From an uncultured Flaviramulus sp. (lineage in GTDB: Bacteria; Bacteroidota; Bacteroidia; Flavobacteriales; Flavobacteriaceae), in contig CANKVS010000001.1 of the NCBI GenBank assembly GCA_947487155.1, forward strand, positions 62,001-126,000: DNA of 64,000 bases, in the 5' to 3' direction. Under the pieces are notes generated by a model. It searched no databases and had not been told where the DNA came from. It saw nothing but the letters and a program-made list of their open reading frames with translations. Below, one piece after another: positions 10,089 through 18,411 of the stretch (position 1 is its first letter; every line of letters starts with the position of its first letter). Position numbers and translations under genes: made by a program.

Positions 10089-11666
10089 ATGTTTTTAAAC
10101 CCTGCTTTTTTAAAACTTAATAAAACATCTTTACTCATAGTACTGTCGAGCATATTATTTTATGCTTCTTTTGCTTACGATTTGGTGCGAACAGATTACA
10201 CCAAACTTATTATGCTGTACGTAGCTTTGTTTTTTTTGTTTTACAAACTGGTACAACTTTTAAAAAACAACATTAGGTTTTTAACATGGATAGCTTTTGG
10301 TTTTAGAGCCATTTTTATTTTAGCAATTCCTAATTTATCGCAAGATTTTTATCGTTTTATTTGGGATGGCAGGATGATTTTAGAAGGGTTTAACCCTTAT
10401 TTATTTACTGTAGAATCTTTTATAAGCAAAGGTGAGTTTCCTGTGACTCAAGCACAAGAATTATACAATGGCATGGGGGCTTTAAATGCTAGTCATTTTA
10501 CTAACTACCCTCCAATTAATCAACTCTGTTTTGTTATTTCTAGCTTATTTACAGGAAAAAGTATTTTAGGTTCTGTAATTATAATGCGCTTATTAATTAT
10601 TGCTGCCGATTTTGGAACGCTATACTTTGGCAAAAAACTACTCACAAAACTTAATATTCCAACACATAATATCTTTTGGTATATTTTAAATCCGTTTATA
10701 ATTATTGAATTAACGGGCAATCTTCATTTTGAAGGGGTAATGATTTTCTTTTTAGTTTGGAGTTTATATCTATTGCATATTGGTAAATGGCAATTTGCTG
10801 CTATTATTTTGGCTTTATCGGTTTCAGTTAAATTAATTCCTTTAATATTTTTGCCTTTATTTTATCAGTGGTTTATTTCGACTACGCTCAGTAACCAAAA
10901 GAGACGTAATGTCATTGCTAATAAAATGAAGCAATCTGTTTCAAAGGATGAGATTGTTACGTCGCTTACTTCTCGCAATGACGAAGACTGTGTCATTTCG
11001 AGAGCTAGTGAGAAATCTCATAATCAAATTCAAAACAAAGACAATGAGATGTTGAAACAAGTTCAGCATGACGAAACAAATAAAAAACGGATTCCAACCG
11101 CTTCAAGAATAAAAAAATTAATCTCTTTTTATACAATTACAGGTTTTGTAACCTTACTGCTTTTTGCCCCATTCTACTCATCAGAATTTATAAATAATTA
11201 CACCAAAACGGTTGCTTTATGGTTTCAAAATTTTGAGTTTAATGCAAGTGTTTATTATATAGCTAGAGAAATTGGTTACTCATTTAGAGGTTATAACGAA
11301 ATTGGTATTATTGGAAAAGTAACACCAATAGTAGTAGTCTTTTTTATTTTAATAATAACCTTTTTTAGAAGAAATAAAACAACAATTCAATTAATAACAG
11401 CAATGTTATTGGTTTTGTCTTTTTATTATTTTACAACCACAACGGTTCATCCTTGGTATGTGGCGACACTTTTAATTTTATCAGTATTTACAAAGTATAA
11501 ATTCCCATTGGTATGGAGCTTTGTAATTATATTAAGCTATTTGGCGTATGTTAATATTGATAAAGCCGATAAATCTGAAAACTTATGGGTTATCACTTTA
11601 GAATATTTAGTAGTTTATAGCGTTTTTATTTGGGAAGTGTTTTTAAAGAAATATATAAAAAGGTAA
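10089..11666 (+). CDS. GT-C family (GT87/mannosyltransferase-like) membrane glycosyltransferase with repeat-derived insert
   Basis: The protein has 525 residues and about ten membrane helices. After the first helices comes a periplasmic loop with the GT-C signature LSQDFYRFIWDGRM and NPYLF, where the early acidic residue is the likely catalytic or metal site. HPWYVATLLIL near the C-terminus is also typical. GT-C enzymes use polyprenyl-phosphate sugars, consistent with the GT2 upstream. Residues about 263-329, between two membrane helices, are unlike the rest (polar, for example MLKQVQHDE) and are encoded by a chain of palindromic repeats that keeps the frame open. The gene ends one base before the MutS-like gene begins. 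Confidence 0.78.
   Translation: MFLNPAFLKLNKTSLLIVLSSILFYASFAYDLVRTDYTKLIMLYVALFFLFYKLVQLLKNNIRFLTWIAFGFRAIFILAIPNLSQDFYRFIWDGRMILEGFNPYLFTVESFISKGEFPVTQAQELYNGMGALNASHFTNYPPINQLCFVISSLFTGKSILGSVIIMRLLIIAADFGTLYFGKKLLTKLNIPTHNIFWYILNPFIIIELTGNLHFEGVMIFFLVWSLYLLHIGKWQFAAIILALSVSVKLIPLIFLPLFYQWFISTTLSNQKRRNVIANKMKQSVSKDEIVTSLTSRNDEDCVISRASEKSHNQIQNKDNEMLKQVQHDETNKKRIPTASRIKKLISFYTITGFVTLLLFAPFYSSEFINNYTKTVALWFQNFEFNASVYYIAREIGYSFRGYNEIGIIGKVTPIVVVFFILIITFFRRNKTTIQLITAMLLVLSFYYFTTTTVHPWYVATLLILSVFTKYKFPLVWSFVIILSYLAYVNIDKADKSENLWVITLEYLVVYSVFIWEVFLKKYIKR
10877..11073 (+). repeat. cluster of REP-like palindromic repeats inside a coding sequence
   Basis: Four elements lie side by side. TTCGACTACGCTCAGTAACC is at 10877-10896. 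A long palindrome has outer arms GTCATTGC (10911-10918) and GCAATGAC (10975-10982), with inner arms CAATCT/AGATTG. A GTCATTTCGAG...GAAATCTCAT unit lies at about 10991-11021. GAGATGTTGAAACAAGTTCA followed by GCATGACG is at 11046-11073. All are read in frame within the GT-C gene. Related pieces occur at 15723-15757 and 39287-39388. Such units are usually intergenic in Bacteroidota. Confidence 0.72.
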
Positions 11667-12929
11667 ATGAATAATATTAATGACTTACACATTGAAAAAG
11701 AAGTATTGCCCTTATTTGATTTTACACTTACTATACTTTCAAAAAAAATAGTTTTAGAAACCCTAAAAAAGCCTCTAAAATCTAAAAAAGAAATTCGCTC
11801 TCGACAAAACATTTTTAAAGGATTTATAGAGAATAAAAAAGTATTAAAAAAGTATTCTTATTCTCTCTCATATCTTTTGGAGGTACATCATTTTTTGAAT
11901 GATTCAAAAATAGAAGATTATTCAACTAAAAAAATGAGATATAAATTTCTCATTTCAAACAAAGAAAAAGCTAAATATAAAAGTAAATTCACACAATTAA
12001 TATTACTATTTCACAGATTAGAATTTAATTATTTCACAAGGTTAAATTTAGATGTTTTCCCTAAATTCTATGGAGATAAAATAAGAGAAATCATAACATT
12101 TCTGTCATCGTTAAATCTGAATTATTTATCTGAATTACACCGTGAATACAAACTTAAAAACTCTCATTTTTTCAAACTAGCAAGTAAAATTTTAGATGCA
12201 AAATCTAAAGGTGAAATTATTGACTTTTGGGATAATTTGTTTCTTTTTGAAGCCTATCTTTCTATTAGCAATGGTATTGAAAAGCATAACTTTTCTTTTC
12301 CTGAACTAACAGACAAAAACATAAATCTTGTTGAATTTTATCACCCTTTAATAAATAACCCTGTAACCAATAATTTTAAATCAAGTAATAGTGTTATTCT
12401 ATTAAACGGACCTAACATGTCTGGAAAATCTACATTCTTAAAAGCAGTTAGTCTTTGTACATATTTAGGGCATTTAGGTATTGGTATTCCTGCTAAAAAA
12501 GGAGAAATTCCTTTATTTACCAATTTTTCAATAGCAATTAATAGGCAAGACGATATTTTAAATGGGTATAGCCACTTTATGACTGAAATTGTGAATTTAA
12601 AAAACGTTGTAAAAAATGCTTCAAATGGAAACAAATGCTTTGCTGTTTTTGATGAATTATTTAGCGGAACTAACGTTGAAGATGCCTTTGAAATATGTAA
12701 AACCACAATTAACGGTCTTTGTAAATTTAATAATTCGTTATTTTTTATTTCAACACATATTCAAGAGTTAAAACAAATTGAAAATAACGATGTTAATACT
12801 TATTATATTGAATGCGATTTAATCAACGATATTCCAAGTTTTACTTATAAGCTAAAAAAAGGTTGGTCTAAAATTAAAGTAGGAAGAATCCTTTTTGAAA
12901 AGGAAGGTCTAAATGATATGTTGAATTAA
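11667..12929 (+). CDS. short MutS-like ATPase
   Basis: The protein has 420 residues. The C-terminal half is a MutS-family ATPase: Walker A GPNMSGKST at 248-256, a signature loop with NGYSHFMTE near 299, Walker B CFAVFDELFSGT with D329/E330, and the ISTHIQEL switch. The N-terminal ~210 residues are a helical core/lever-like region. The mismatch-recognition domain I of MutS and the Smr domain of MutS2 are both missing. It therefore belongs to the small MutS-like group common in Bacteroidota, whose role is not established; DNA-structure processing is a guess. It starts right after the GT-C stop codon and converges on the pseudouridine synthase-like gene. Confidence 0.8.
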   Translation: MNNINDLHIEKEVLPLFDFTLTILSKKIVLETLKKPLKSKKEIRSRQNIFKGFIENKKVLKKYSYSLSYLLEVHHFLNDSKIEDYSTKKMRYKFLISNKEKAKYKSKFTQLILLFHRLEFNYFTRLNLDVFPKFYGDKIREIITFLSSLNLNYLSELHREYKLKNSHFFKLASKILDAKSKGEIIDFWDNLFLFEAYLSISNGIEKHNFSFPELTDKNINLVEFYHPLINNPVTNNFKSSNSVILLNGPNMSGKSTFLKAVSLCTYLGHLGIGIPAKKGEIPLFTNFSIAINRQDDILNGYSHFMTEIVNLKNVVKNASNGNKCFAVFDELFSGTNVEDAFEICKTTINGLCKFNNSLFFISTHIQELKQIENNDVNTYYIECDLINDIPSFTYKLKKGWSKIKVGRILFEKEGLNDMLN

Positions 12930-12944
12930 ATATATCGTTTGCTT

Positions 12945-13787
12945 TTAAAGCATCTTAAGCGTATTCAACTCCTGTTCTGTTAAATGTTTCCAGCTACCAC
13001 GCGGAATATCTTTTTTGGTAAGATGCCCAATAGCAACACAATCTAAACTTTCTATTTCATACTTAAAATAATCAAAAATAGTACGGATGATGGTATTTCC
13101 TGTATTTTTAATTTTTAAACCTATTTCTTTTTTTGAAGCACCATCAATATAACTAATCTCCTCAACAGCAATTAATTTGCCTTGAATTTTAAAACCTTCC
13201 TGAATTTTTTTTAAATCTTCAAGCTTTAAATTTTTATCTAATTCTACATGAAATAAACGCGCCACACCATTTTTAGAATTGGTAAATTTATCTACAATAG
13301 CATCATCATTGGTAAATAACAATAAGCCTTTTGAGTTTCTACCTAAACGTCCAATAGGTTTAATACGCGAAGCTGTTGCATTAGCAACCAAATCCATTAC
13401 TGTTCTGCCTTTACCCTCGCTAGTTGTTGTTGCAAACCCTTTAGGTTTGTTAAGCAAAACATAAGCTTTTTTTTCAGGATTTATACGTGCGCCATCATAA
13501 CGAACTTCATCACCAACTTTAACCTTAAAACCCATTTCTGTTACTATTTTTCCGTTAACAGATACTAATCCGGTAGCAATATGCACATCGGCTTCACGAC
13601 GCGAACACATACCAGAATTAGCAACATATTTGTTTAAACGAATCTCATTCGGATTCGATGGCTTTTTGGGTTTGGGATCAGTTTTTTTAAAAGGTGTATT
13701 CCCTTTCGTAAAACTTTTTTTGAAGCCTTTTTTTGAATCTTCAACCGAAGTTTTTCCTTTTCTTTGTCCGCCTTTTTGTTTACTCAT
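12945..13787 (-). CDS. RsuA/RluB-family pseudouridine synthase-like protein, catalytic Asp replaced
   Basis: The protein has about 280 residues. A basic low-complexity tail (rich in K, G, T, about 1-45) precedes an S4 RNA-binding domain (IRLNKYVANSGMCSRREAD) and an RsuA-like catalytic domain (KAYVLLNKPKGFATTTS). The family catalytic motif GRLDxxTxGLLLLTNDG reads GRLGRNSKGLLLFTNDD here, so the catalytic Asp is Gly (codon GGT, one transition from GAT). The fold and RNA-binding parts are complete, which suggests an RNA-binding role without pseudouridylation or a conserved inactive paralogue. I prefer the ATG at 13787 to the GTG one codon earlier. It is the last gene of the minus-strand cluster. 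Confidence 0.8.
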   Translation of the reverse strand: MSKQKGGQRKGKTSVEDSKKGFKKSFTKGNTPFKKTDPKPKKPSNPNEIRLNKYVANSGMCSRREADVHIATGLVSVNGKIVTEMGFKVKVGDEVRYDGARINPEKKAYVLLNKPKGFATTTSEGKGRTVMDLVANATASRIKPIGRLGRNSKGLLLFTNDDAIVDKFTNSKNGVARLFHVELDKNLKLEDLKKIQEGFKIQGKLIAVEEISYIDGASKKEIGLKIKNTGNTIIRTIFDYFKYEIESLDCVAIGHLTKKDIPRGSWKHLTEQELNTLKML

Positions 13788-13854
13788 CACTCAAATTTTG
13801 CTGCAAAGATATATTTAAAATTACGATTAGTTATTTAAGAAAGCTAATTTGTTT

Positions 13855-14805
13855 TTAATCCTTAAATTCAACGGTAGATTGGCGTTCTCTATTAACCGAT
13901 AATTTTGTAACATCTGGACGAGAATAATGCCCAACAGGATCAAAATTTTGGCGTTCTTCATAAACTCTTTTAAAATCAATAGATTGAATAATTAACCCTT
14001 CTTTGTGCAAAACAGGTTCAACAATCCATTCGCCATCTGGTCCAGCAATACAACTCCCACCATTTGCTAAAATACTTGGTGCTTTTTCTAAAATTTCATT
14101 TAAGTGCGGTGTATCTTGAGGAAAATCATTTTTAGACATTACACTTGATACCGAAATAACAAACGAGCGCGATTCTCTAGCAATAAACCGTGTAATATCT
14201 TTAGTATTATGGTCGCTCCCTGGCCATACAGCAATGTGTAAATTTTCACCTAAACCATATAGCGCTGCTCTTGGTAAGGGCATCCAATTTTCCCAACAAT
14301 TAAGTCCGCCAACAGTAAATTCTTTAAGCGGATGCACTTGCAACCCATTACCATCTCCTGGAGACCACGTTAAACGCTCGTCGTAAGTTGGTTGTAATTT
14401 CCTGTGAACTGATTGAATTTCGCCTGCTTCATTAATATATACCAATGACGCATAAACACTATGCCCACCTCTATCTATAGGTCGTTCTATTATACCTAAA
14501 TACACTGCCATTTTATACTGCTTCGCTAATTTACAAACAGCATTTAAATCGCCTTTTTCTATTGTAATAGCATTTGATACATAATGTGCATGCAAATTTT
14601 TATTTACAGCTTTATTCCATTCTGCCCCCCTTGTTAATGCCAACCAAAACGGATAACCAGGAACTAACCCTTCTCCAAAAACAATTAATTCTACTTGTTT
14701 TTTTGAAGCTTCAATAATAGAATTCTCAACTTTTTTTAAAGTTTCGGTTTTGTTTAACCAAACTGGTGAAATTTGAGCTAAAGCTACTGTTAATAGATTA
14801 TTCAT
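13855..14805 (-). CDS. nitrilase-family carbon-nitrogen hydrolase
   Basis: The protein has 316 residues. The complete Glu-Lys-Cys triad is visible: E45 in VFGEGLVPGYP, K136 in VHRKLQPTYDERLTW and C170 in GGLNCWENWMPL. The CWENWMP context is typical of true nitrilases (branch 1), which convert nitriles to acids and ammonia, rather than of amidases. It has no signal peptide, so it is cytosolic. It begins 2 bp after the UbiA stop codon and probably shares its transcript, although a functional link to prenyl lipids is not obvious. The natural substrate is unknown. Confidence 0.85.
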   Translation of the reverse strand: MNNLLTVALAQISPVWLNKTETLKKVENSIIEASKKQVELIVFGEGLVPGYPFWLALTRGAEWNKAVNKNLHAHYVSNAITIEKGDLNAVCKLAKQYKMAVYLGIIERPIDRGGHSVYASLVYINEAGEIQSVHRKLQPTYDERLTWSPGDGNGLQVHPLKEFTVGGLNCWENWMPLPRAALYGLGENLHIAVWPGSDHNTKDITRFIARESRSFVISVSSVMSKNDFPQDTPHLNEILEKAPSILANGGSCIAGPDGEWIVEPVLHKEGLIIQSIDFKRVYEERQNFDPVGHYSRPDVTKLSVNRERQSTVEFKD

Positions 14806-14807
14806 AA

Positions 14808-15710
14808 TTAAATACGGTTTAATATAACACCAACATCGATTAACAAAATACTAAATACACCTGTTAGGATTATAAATTTAAGAATATTATGAAGGATTAA
14901 ATAATGTGTTTTTGTCTTAGATTTCCAAAGTAATATTAGAAAAATAAATAGCAACAATACACTTAAATAAAAATAGATATACATATAACCTACTTCAAAA
15001 TGATTTATCAATAAATATATAGGAATTAGTGTTAAACCTGATAAGCCTGTTAACATAACTTTAGAGGCTTTTTCGCCATAAGCAATTGGTATGGTTTTAT
15101 AGTTTAAAAGCAAGTCGCCTTTTATGTTCTCTAAATCTTTAGTAAGCTCACGCATAGCAATTATTAAAAACAAGAAAAGGGCATGTACAAAAATGACCGT
15201 TTCAAAATTTTTATAATACATAAAAATGGCAAAAAATGGGGTAATTGTTAAAATTGCTGATGTTAAATTACCAACAAATGGCAGTTTTTTTAATTTATGT
15301 GAATAAAACCAAATACCAAATATGTAAATTGAAAAGAAAATAACGGGTTTAAACGACACATAACTTGCCATGACAACTGCCATAAAATTAAGCACAAAAT
15401 AAAATGATAATTTAGTGTTTTGACTTACTAATCGATCTAGTTTTGATTTTTGTGGGCGATTAATTAAATCTTTTTCAGAATCGTAAAAATTATTAATAAT
15501 ATAACCCCCAGCAATAGTTGCTGCTGCTGCTAATACAAGCATAAATAAATTAACATCAAAAAGCACAATTTTTAAAGGCTTATCGTGTGCAAGTATATAA
15601 ATAGCAGCTAAATATTGAGCAATTACAATTACTAAAATATTGTAACCACGAACTACAGAAAACATACTGAAAAATTTTAATAGTATATGTTTCTGTCTTC
15701 GGTTGAACAT
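14808..15710 (-). CDS. UbiA-family prenyltransferase (GGGP geranylgeranyltransferase-like)
   Basis: The protein has 300 residues and seven to nine membrane helices. The first Asp-rich motif is NNFYDSEKDLINRP (about 73-86) and the second is DLENIKGDLLLNYKTIPI (near 190), both needed for Mg-prenyl diphosphate binding. Bacteroidota homologues next to mevalonate genes are commonly annotated as geranylgeranylglycerol-phosphate geranylgeranyltransferases, but quinone-type substrates cannot be excluded. The mevalonate kinase and decarboxylase genes just upstream would supply its isoprenoid precursor. Confidence 0.83.
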   Translation of the reverse strand: MFNRRQKHILLKFFSMFSVVRGYNILVIVIAQYLAAIYILAHDKPLKIVLFDVNLFMLVLAAAATIAGGYIINNFYDSEKDLINRPQKSKLDRLVSQNTKLSFYFVLNFMAVVMASYVSFKPVIFFSIYIFGIWFYSHKLKKLPFVGNLTSAILTITPFFAIFMYYKNFETVIFVHALFLFLIIAMRELTKDLENIKGDLLLNYKTIPIAYGEKASKVMLTGLSGLTLIPIYLLINHFEVGYMYIYFYLSVLLLFIFLILLWKSKTKTHYLILHNILKFIILTGVFSILLIDVGVILNRI

Positions 15711-15722
15711 AAAAAAGATTTT

Positions 15723-15757
15723 GATGAGATCCTGAATCTAGTTCAGAATTACAGAAG
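15723..15757. repeat. REP-like element in the mvk-ubiA gap
   Basis: The stretch 15723-15757 contains GAGATCCTGAATCTAGTTCAG and then AATTACAG. It has a CTGAA/TTCAG stem and matches the last unit of the cluster in the GT-C gene (GAGATGTTGAAACAAGTTCA). It fills almost the whole gap between the UbiA start and the mevalonate kinase stop. Confidence 0.5.
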
Positions 15758-15758
15758 G

Positions 15759-16688
15759 CTAGAAGTTATAAACCACTTCTAATTTGTAATCTTTTAAAGA
15801 TTGTTTTGCTACATCAATATTTTCGGTAAATCCTAAAATATAACCGCCACCACCAGAGCCACAAAGTTTTAAATAATACTCGTTAGTTTCAATACCTTTT
15901 TTCCAAAGTTCATGAAACTGTTTAGGAATCATAGGTTTAAAATGATTTAAAACTACCTTTGATAATTGCTTTGTATTACTGAATAATGATTTAATATCGC
16001 CTTTTAAAAAGTCATCAACACAAGCATCGGTATGCTTAATAAACTGGTCTTTAAGCATTTTTCTAAACCCCTCTTGCTTCATGTTTTCCATAAAAATACT
16101 AACCATTGGTGCTGTTTCTCCAATAATTCCAGAATCTAATAAAAACACTGCATTTTTCCCTTCACTCTTTTGAGATGGAATACCTGTAGCTTCAATATTA
16201 TCTTTTGAATTGATTAAAATGGGGATACTTAAATAACTGTTTAAAGGGTCTAAACCTGAAGATTTTCCATGGAAAAACGATTCCATTTCAGAAAAAATTG
16301 ATTTTAGTTTAAGAAGCTTCTTTCTGGTTAAATTCTCTAAAACTGTTATCTTATCTTGAGCATATTTATCGTAAATAGCAGCTACTAAAGCGCCACTACT
16401 TCCTACACCATACCCTTGCGGAATAGATGAATCGAAATACATGCCATTATCAACATGTTTTTGAAGTGTTTTAACATCAAAAGTGACTAAATCTGCATCT
16501 ATATTACTTAAATAATCAACAAACTCTTTTAAACTTTGGTTTGAAATTTTAGAACTTTCTGAAGAATTACCATCCATCTTTAATGCGCCATTATAAAAGT
16601 TATAAGGAATTGATAAACCCTTAGAATCTTTAATAATTCCGTACTCTCCAAAGAGTAATATTTTTGAGTAAAAAAGTGGTCCTTTCAT
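15759..16688 (-). CDS. mvk: mevalonate kinase (GHMP family)
   Basis: The protein has 309 residues. GHMP-kinase motifs are present: the N-terminal KILLFGEYGII, the ATP-binding IPQGYGVGSSGALVAAI (about residues 130-146) and the C-terminal glycine-rich LCGSGGGGYILGF (about 275-287). The LFGEYGI motif and position beside diphosphomevalonate decarboxylase support mevalonate kinase over phosphomevalonate or homoserine kinase. The reaction is ATP-dependent phosphorylation of mevalonate in the cytosol. A phosphomevalonate kinase gene is not in the window. It lies between the decarboxylase and the prenyltransferase on the same strand. Confidence 0.84.
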   Translation of the reverse strand: MKGPLFYSKILLFGEYGIIKDSKGLSIPYNFYNGALKMDGNSSESSKISNQSLKEFVDYLSNIDADLVTFDVKTLQKHVDNGMYFDSSIPQGYGVGSSGALVAAIYDKYAQDKITVLENLTRKKLLKLKSIFSEMESFFHGKSSGLDPLNSYLSIPILINSKDNIEATGIPSQKSEGKNAVFLLDSGIIGETAPMVSIFMENMKQEGFRKMLKDQFIKHTDACVDDFLKGDIKSLFSNTKQLSKVVLNHFKPMIPKQFHELWKKGIETNEYYLKLCGSGGGGYILGFTENIDVAKQSLKDYKLEVVYNF

Positions 16689-16694
16689 ATTTAT

Positions 16695-16800
16695 AAATTG
16701 ATAATTGACAATTAATAATTAGCAATTATTTTTGTTTTGAGGCTTTAATGATACTTATCAATAGTTTTCTTCATTATCAATTTTCCATTGTTAATTGCTT
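16695..16800. repeat. AT-rich imperfect inverted repeat at the mvaD 3' end
   Basis: The left arm (16695-16728) is built from TTGATAATTGACAATTAATAATT-type units and is mirrored by 16771-16800 (TCATTATCAATTTTCCATTG followed by TTAATTGCTT). The right arm forms the last codons and stop of the decarboxylase gene. AATTGATAATTGA-type simple repeats are common between flavobacterial genes. Confidence 0.4.
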
Positions 16801-17871
16801 AGCTCCAAAACCAATTCTATCGCAAATATAGTGACCATTTTGGCAATACGCAACTAACTCGCTCTTAATGAATTCATTCACCAATTCAGTTTCATTTTCA
16901 GGATATAACACATGTACGTTAGCGCCAGCATCTAAAGTGAAACAAACATTAGAATGTGTTTCTTTTCTAAACGTCCAAATTTTATTAATTATTTCTAATG
17001 TGTTTGGTTTCATTAAAATAAAATAAGGCATACTTGTCATCATCATCGCATGCAAAGTCAATGCTTCGCTTTCTACAATACTAATGAACGCTTTTAGGTC
17101 ACCTATTTTAAATACGTTAATAAGATCAGAAAGGTTTTTATGTGCTTGTTTAAAACGCTCTTTTGCAAATGGGTGGTTATGCATTAAATTATGTCCAACT
17201 GTGCTACTTACTTGCTTTTCGCCTTTATCGACTAATAAAATAGTATCGTTATAGTTTTTAAAATTTTGATGAACTTCAAAAGGGTATTTTACTCCAAATA
17301 AATCTGAACTGCCATCTATTTTATCATGTTTTCCCCAAACTACCAAATCGCCTTCTAAACTTCTGCAAGCACTACCCGAACCTAATCGTGCTAAAAATGA
17401 TGCTTTTTGGGTAACATAATTGTCTGTCACTTCTACTTCACTCAGTGACCGTTCAATACTCATTAAACACATTGCCAAAGCACTCATTCCTGAGGCTGAT
17501 GATGCAATACCCGAACTATGCGGAAACGTATTTGAGGTCTCAATTTTAAAATGATATGCTTTTAAAAACGGTAAATAGCTTTCAATTCGCTTAAAAAAAG
17601 TTTCAATTTTTGGTTTAAAATCGTCTTTCTTTTCATCATCTAAATACACTTCAAAAGAAAACTCATTATCATTTTCTTTTTTAGAAAAACTAAGTTTTGT
17701 TATGGTTTTACAAGTATTTAAAGTAAAACTCACCGAAGGGTTTTCTGGAATTTGATGCTCCTTTTTACCCCAATATTTTACCAAAGCTATGTTACTTGGA
17801 GACGACCATGTAAAGCTCCCGTTTTCTAGTGTTTTTGAGTATGACTTAAGAATAAATTGCTTTTCTATCAT
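16777..17871 (-). CDS. mvaD: diphosphomevalonate decarboxylase
   Basis: The protein has 364 residues. The diagnostic N-terminal SPSNIALVKYWGK (about 25-37) and NPSVSFTLN are present, as is the phosphate loop FPHSSGIASSASGMSALA. DAGANVHVLY is also present; its Asp corresponds to the catalytic Asp of the family. It converts mevalonate diphosphate to isopentenyl diphosphate with ATP and CO2 release. It is somewhat longer than typical bacterial enzymes because of the N-terminal ~20 residues. Its last codons lie in an AT-rich inverted repeat. The neighbours are mevalonate kinase (downstream) and DUF1697 (6 bp upstream). Confidence 0.9.
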   Translation of the reverse strand: MIEKQFILKSYSKTLENGSFTWSSPSNIALVKYWGKKEHQIPENPSVSFTLNTCKTITKLSFSKKENDNEFSFEVYLDDEKKDDFKPKIETFFKRIESYLPFLKAYHFKIETSNTFPHSSGIASSASGMSALAMCLMSIERSLSEVEVTDNYVTQKASFLARLGSGSACRSLEGDLVVWGKHDKIDGSSDLFGVKYPFEVHQNFKNYNDTILLVDKGEKQVSSTVGHNLMHNHPFAKERFKQAHKNLSDLINVFKIGDLKAFISIVESEALTLHAMMMTSMPYFILMKPNTLEIINKIWTFRKETHSNVCFTLDAGANVHVLYPENETELVNEFIKSELVAYCQNGHYICDRIGFGAKQLTMEN

Positions 17872-17877
17872 TCTTTT

Positions 17878-18411
17878 TTAATCTGTCGACAAAGATAATA
17901 ACTTTACCATTGTATTGTAGTTTCTAGCTGTTCCTATTGTTTTCAATTCTTTTTCGAAAAAGTTGATATTAAATTTAGCTCGCCCATAGCCCTTTTCACA
18001 ATAAAAATAAATACAATCATTAATAATTTTGTATTCTTCGCCTTCATATACTTTTTTTGAAGCTATTTTAACCAAATCCTTATCTGGAATATCTTGTAAA
18101 ATCGTAAAATAACTATTTATCTTTTTTTCTTCTGAAAAGGGACAATCATTAAAAATACGTTGCAAATCAACACCTCTTCTTATTAAAACAGATACGTTAA
18201 ACCCAAAATGCAATGCTATAATGTTTCGGATTTCTTCTTCTATTTTTTTAATATTTTCTTCTAAAGATTGTACTATTACATTACCACTTTGAATATACGT
18301 TTTAACATTGTAAAAGCCAGATTTAGTTAACAATTTGCGTAACTCTGCCATGGGTACTTTTTTGTGCCCTCCTACATTAATTCCTTTTAATAGAGCGATG
18401 TATGTTATCAT
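17878..18411 (-). CDS. DUF1697 family protein
   Basis: The protein has 177 residues. The N-terminal ITYIALLKGINVGGHKKVPM followed by LRKLLTKSGFYNVKTYIQSGN is the DUF1697 signature. A later IYFYCEKGYGRAKFN and the C-terminal GTARNYNTM also match the family. The fold is small alpha/beta with no known activity. It is packed between the flavoprotein gene (stop codon adjacent to this start) and mvaD, so it is co-transcribed, but nothing links it to isoprenoid synthesis. Confidence 0.85.
   Translation of the reverse strand: MITYIALLKGINVGGHKKVPMAELRKLLTKSGFYNVKTYIQSGNVIVQSLEENIKKIEEEIRNIIALHFGFNVSVLIRRGVDLQRIFNDCPFSEEKKINSYFTILQDIPDKDLVKIASKKVYEGEEYKIINDCIYFYCEKGYGRAKFNINFFEKELKTIGTARNYNTMVKLLSLSTD

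Noticed and set aside
12341..12706. 121-codon antisense frame in the MutS-like gene
   Set aside because: It overlaps the Walker A/B coding region and reads as the complement of conserved motifs.
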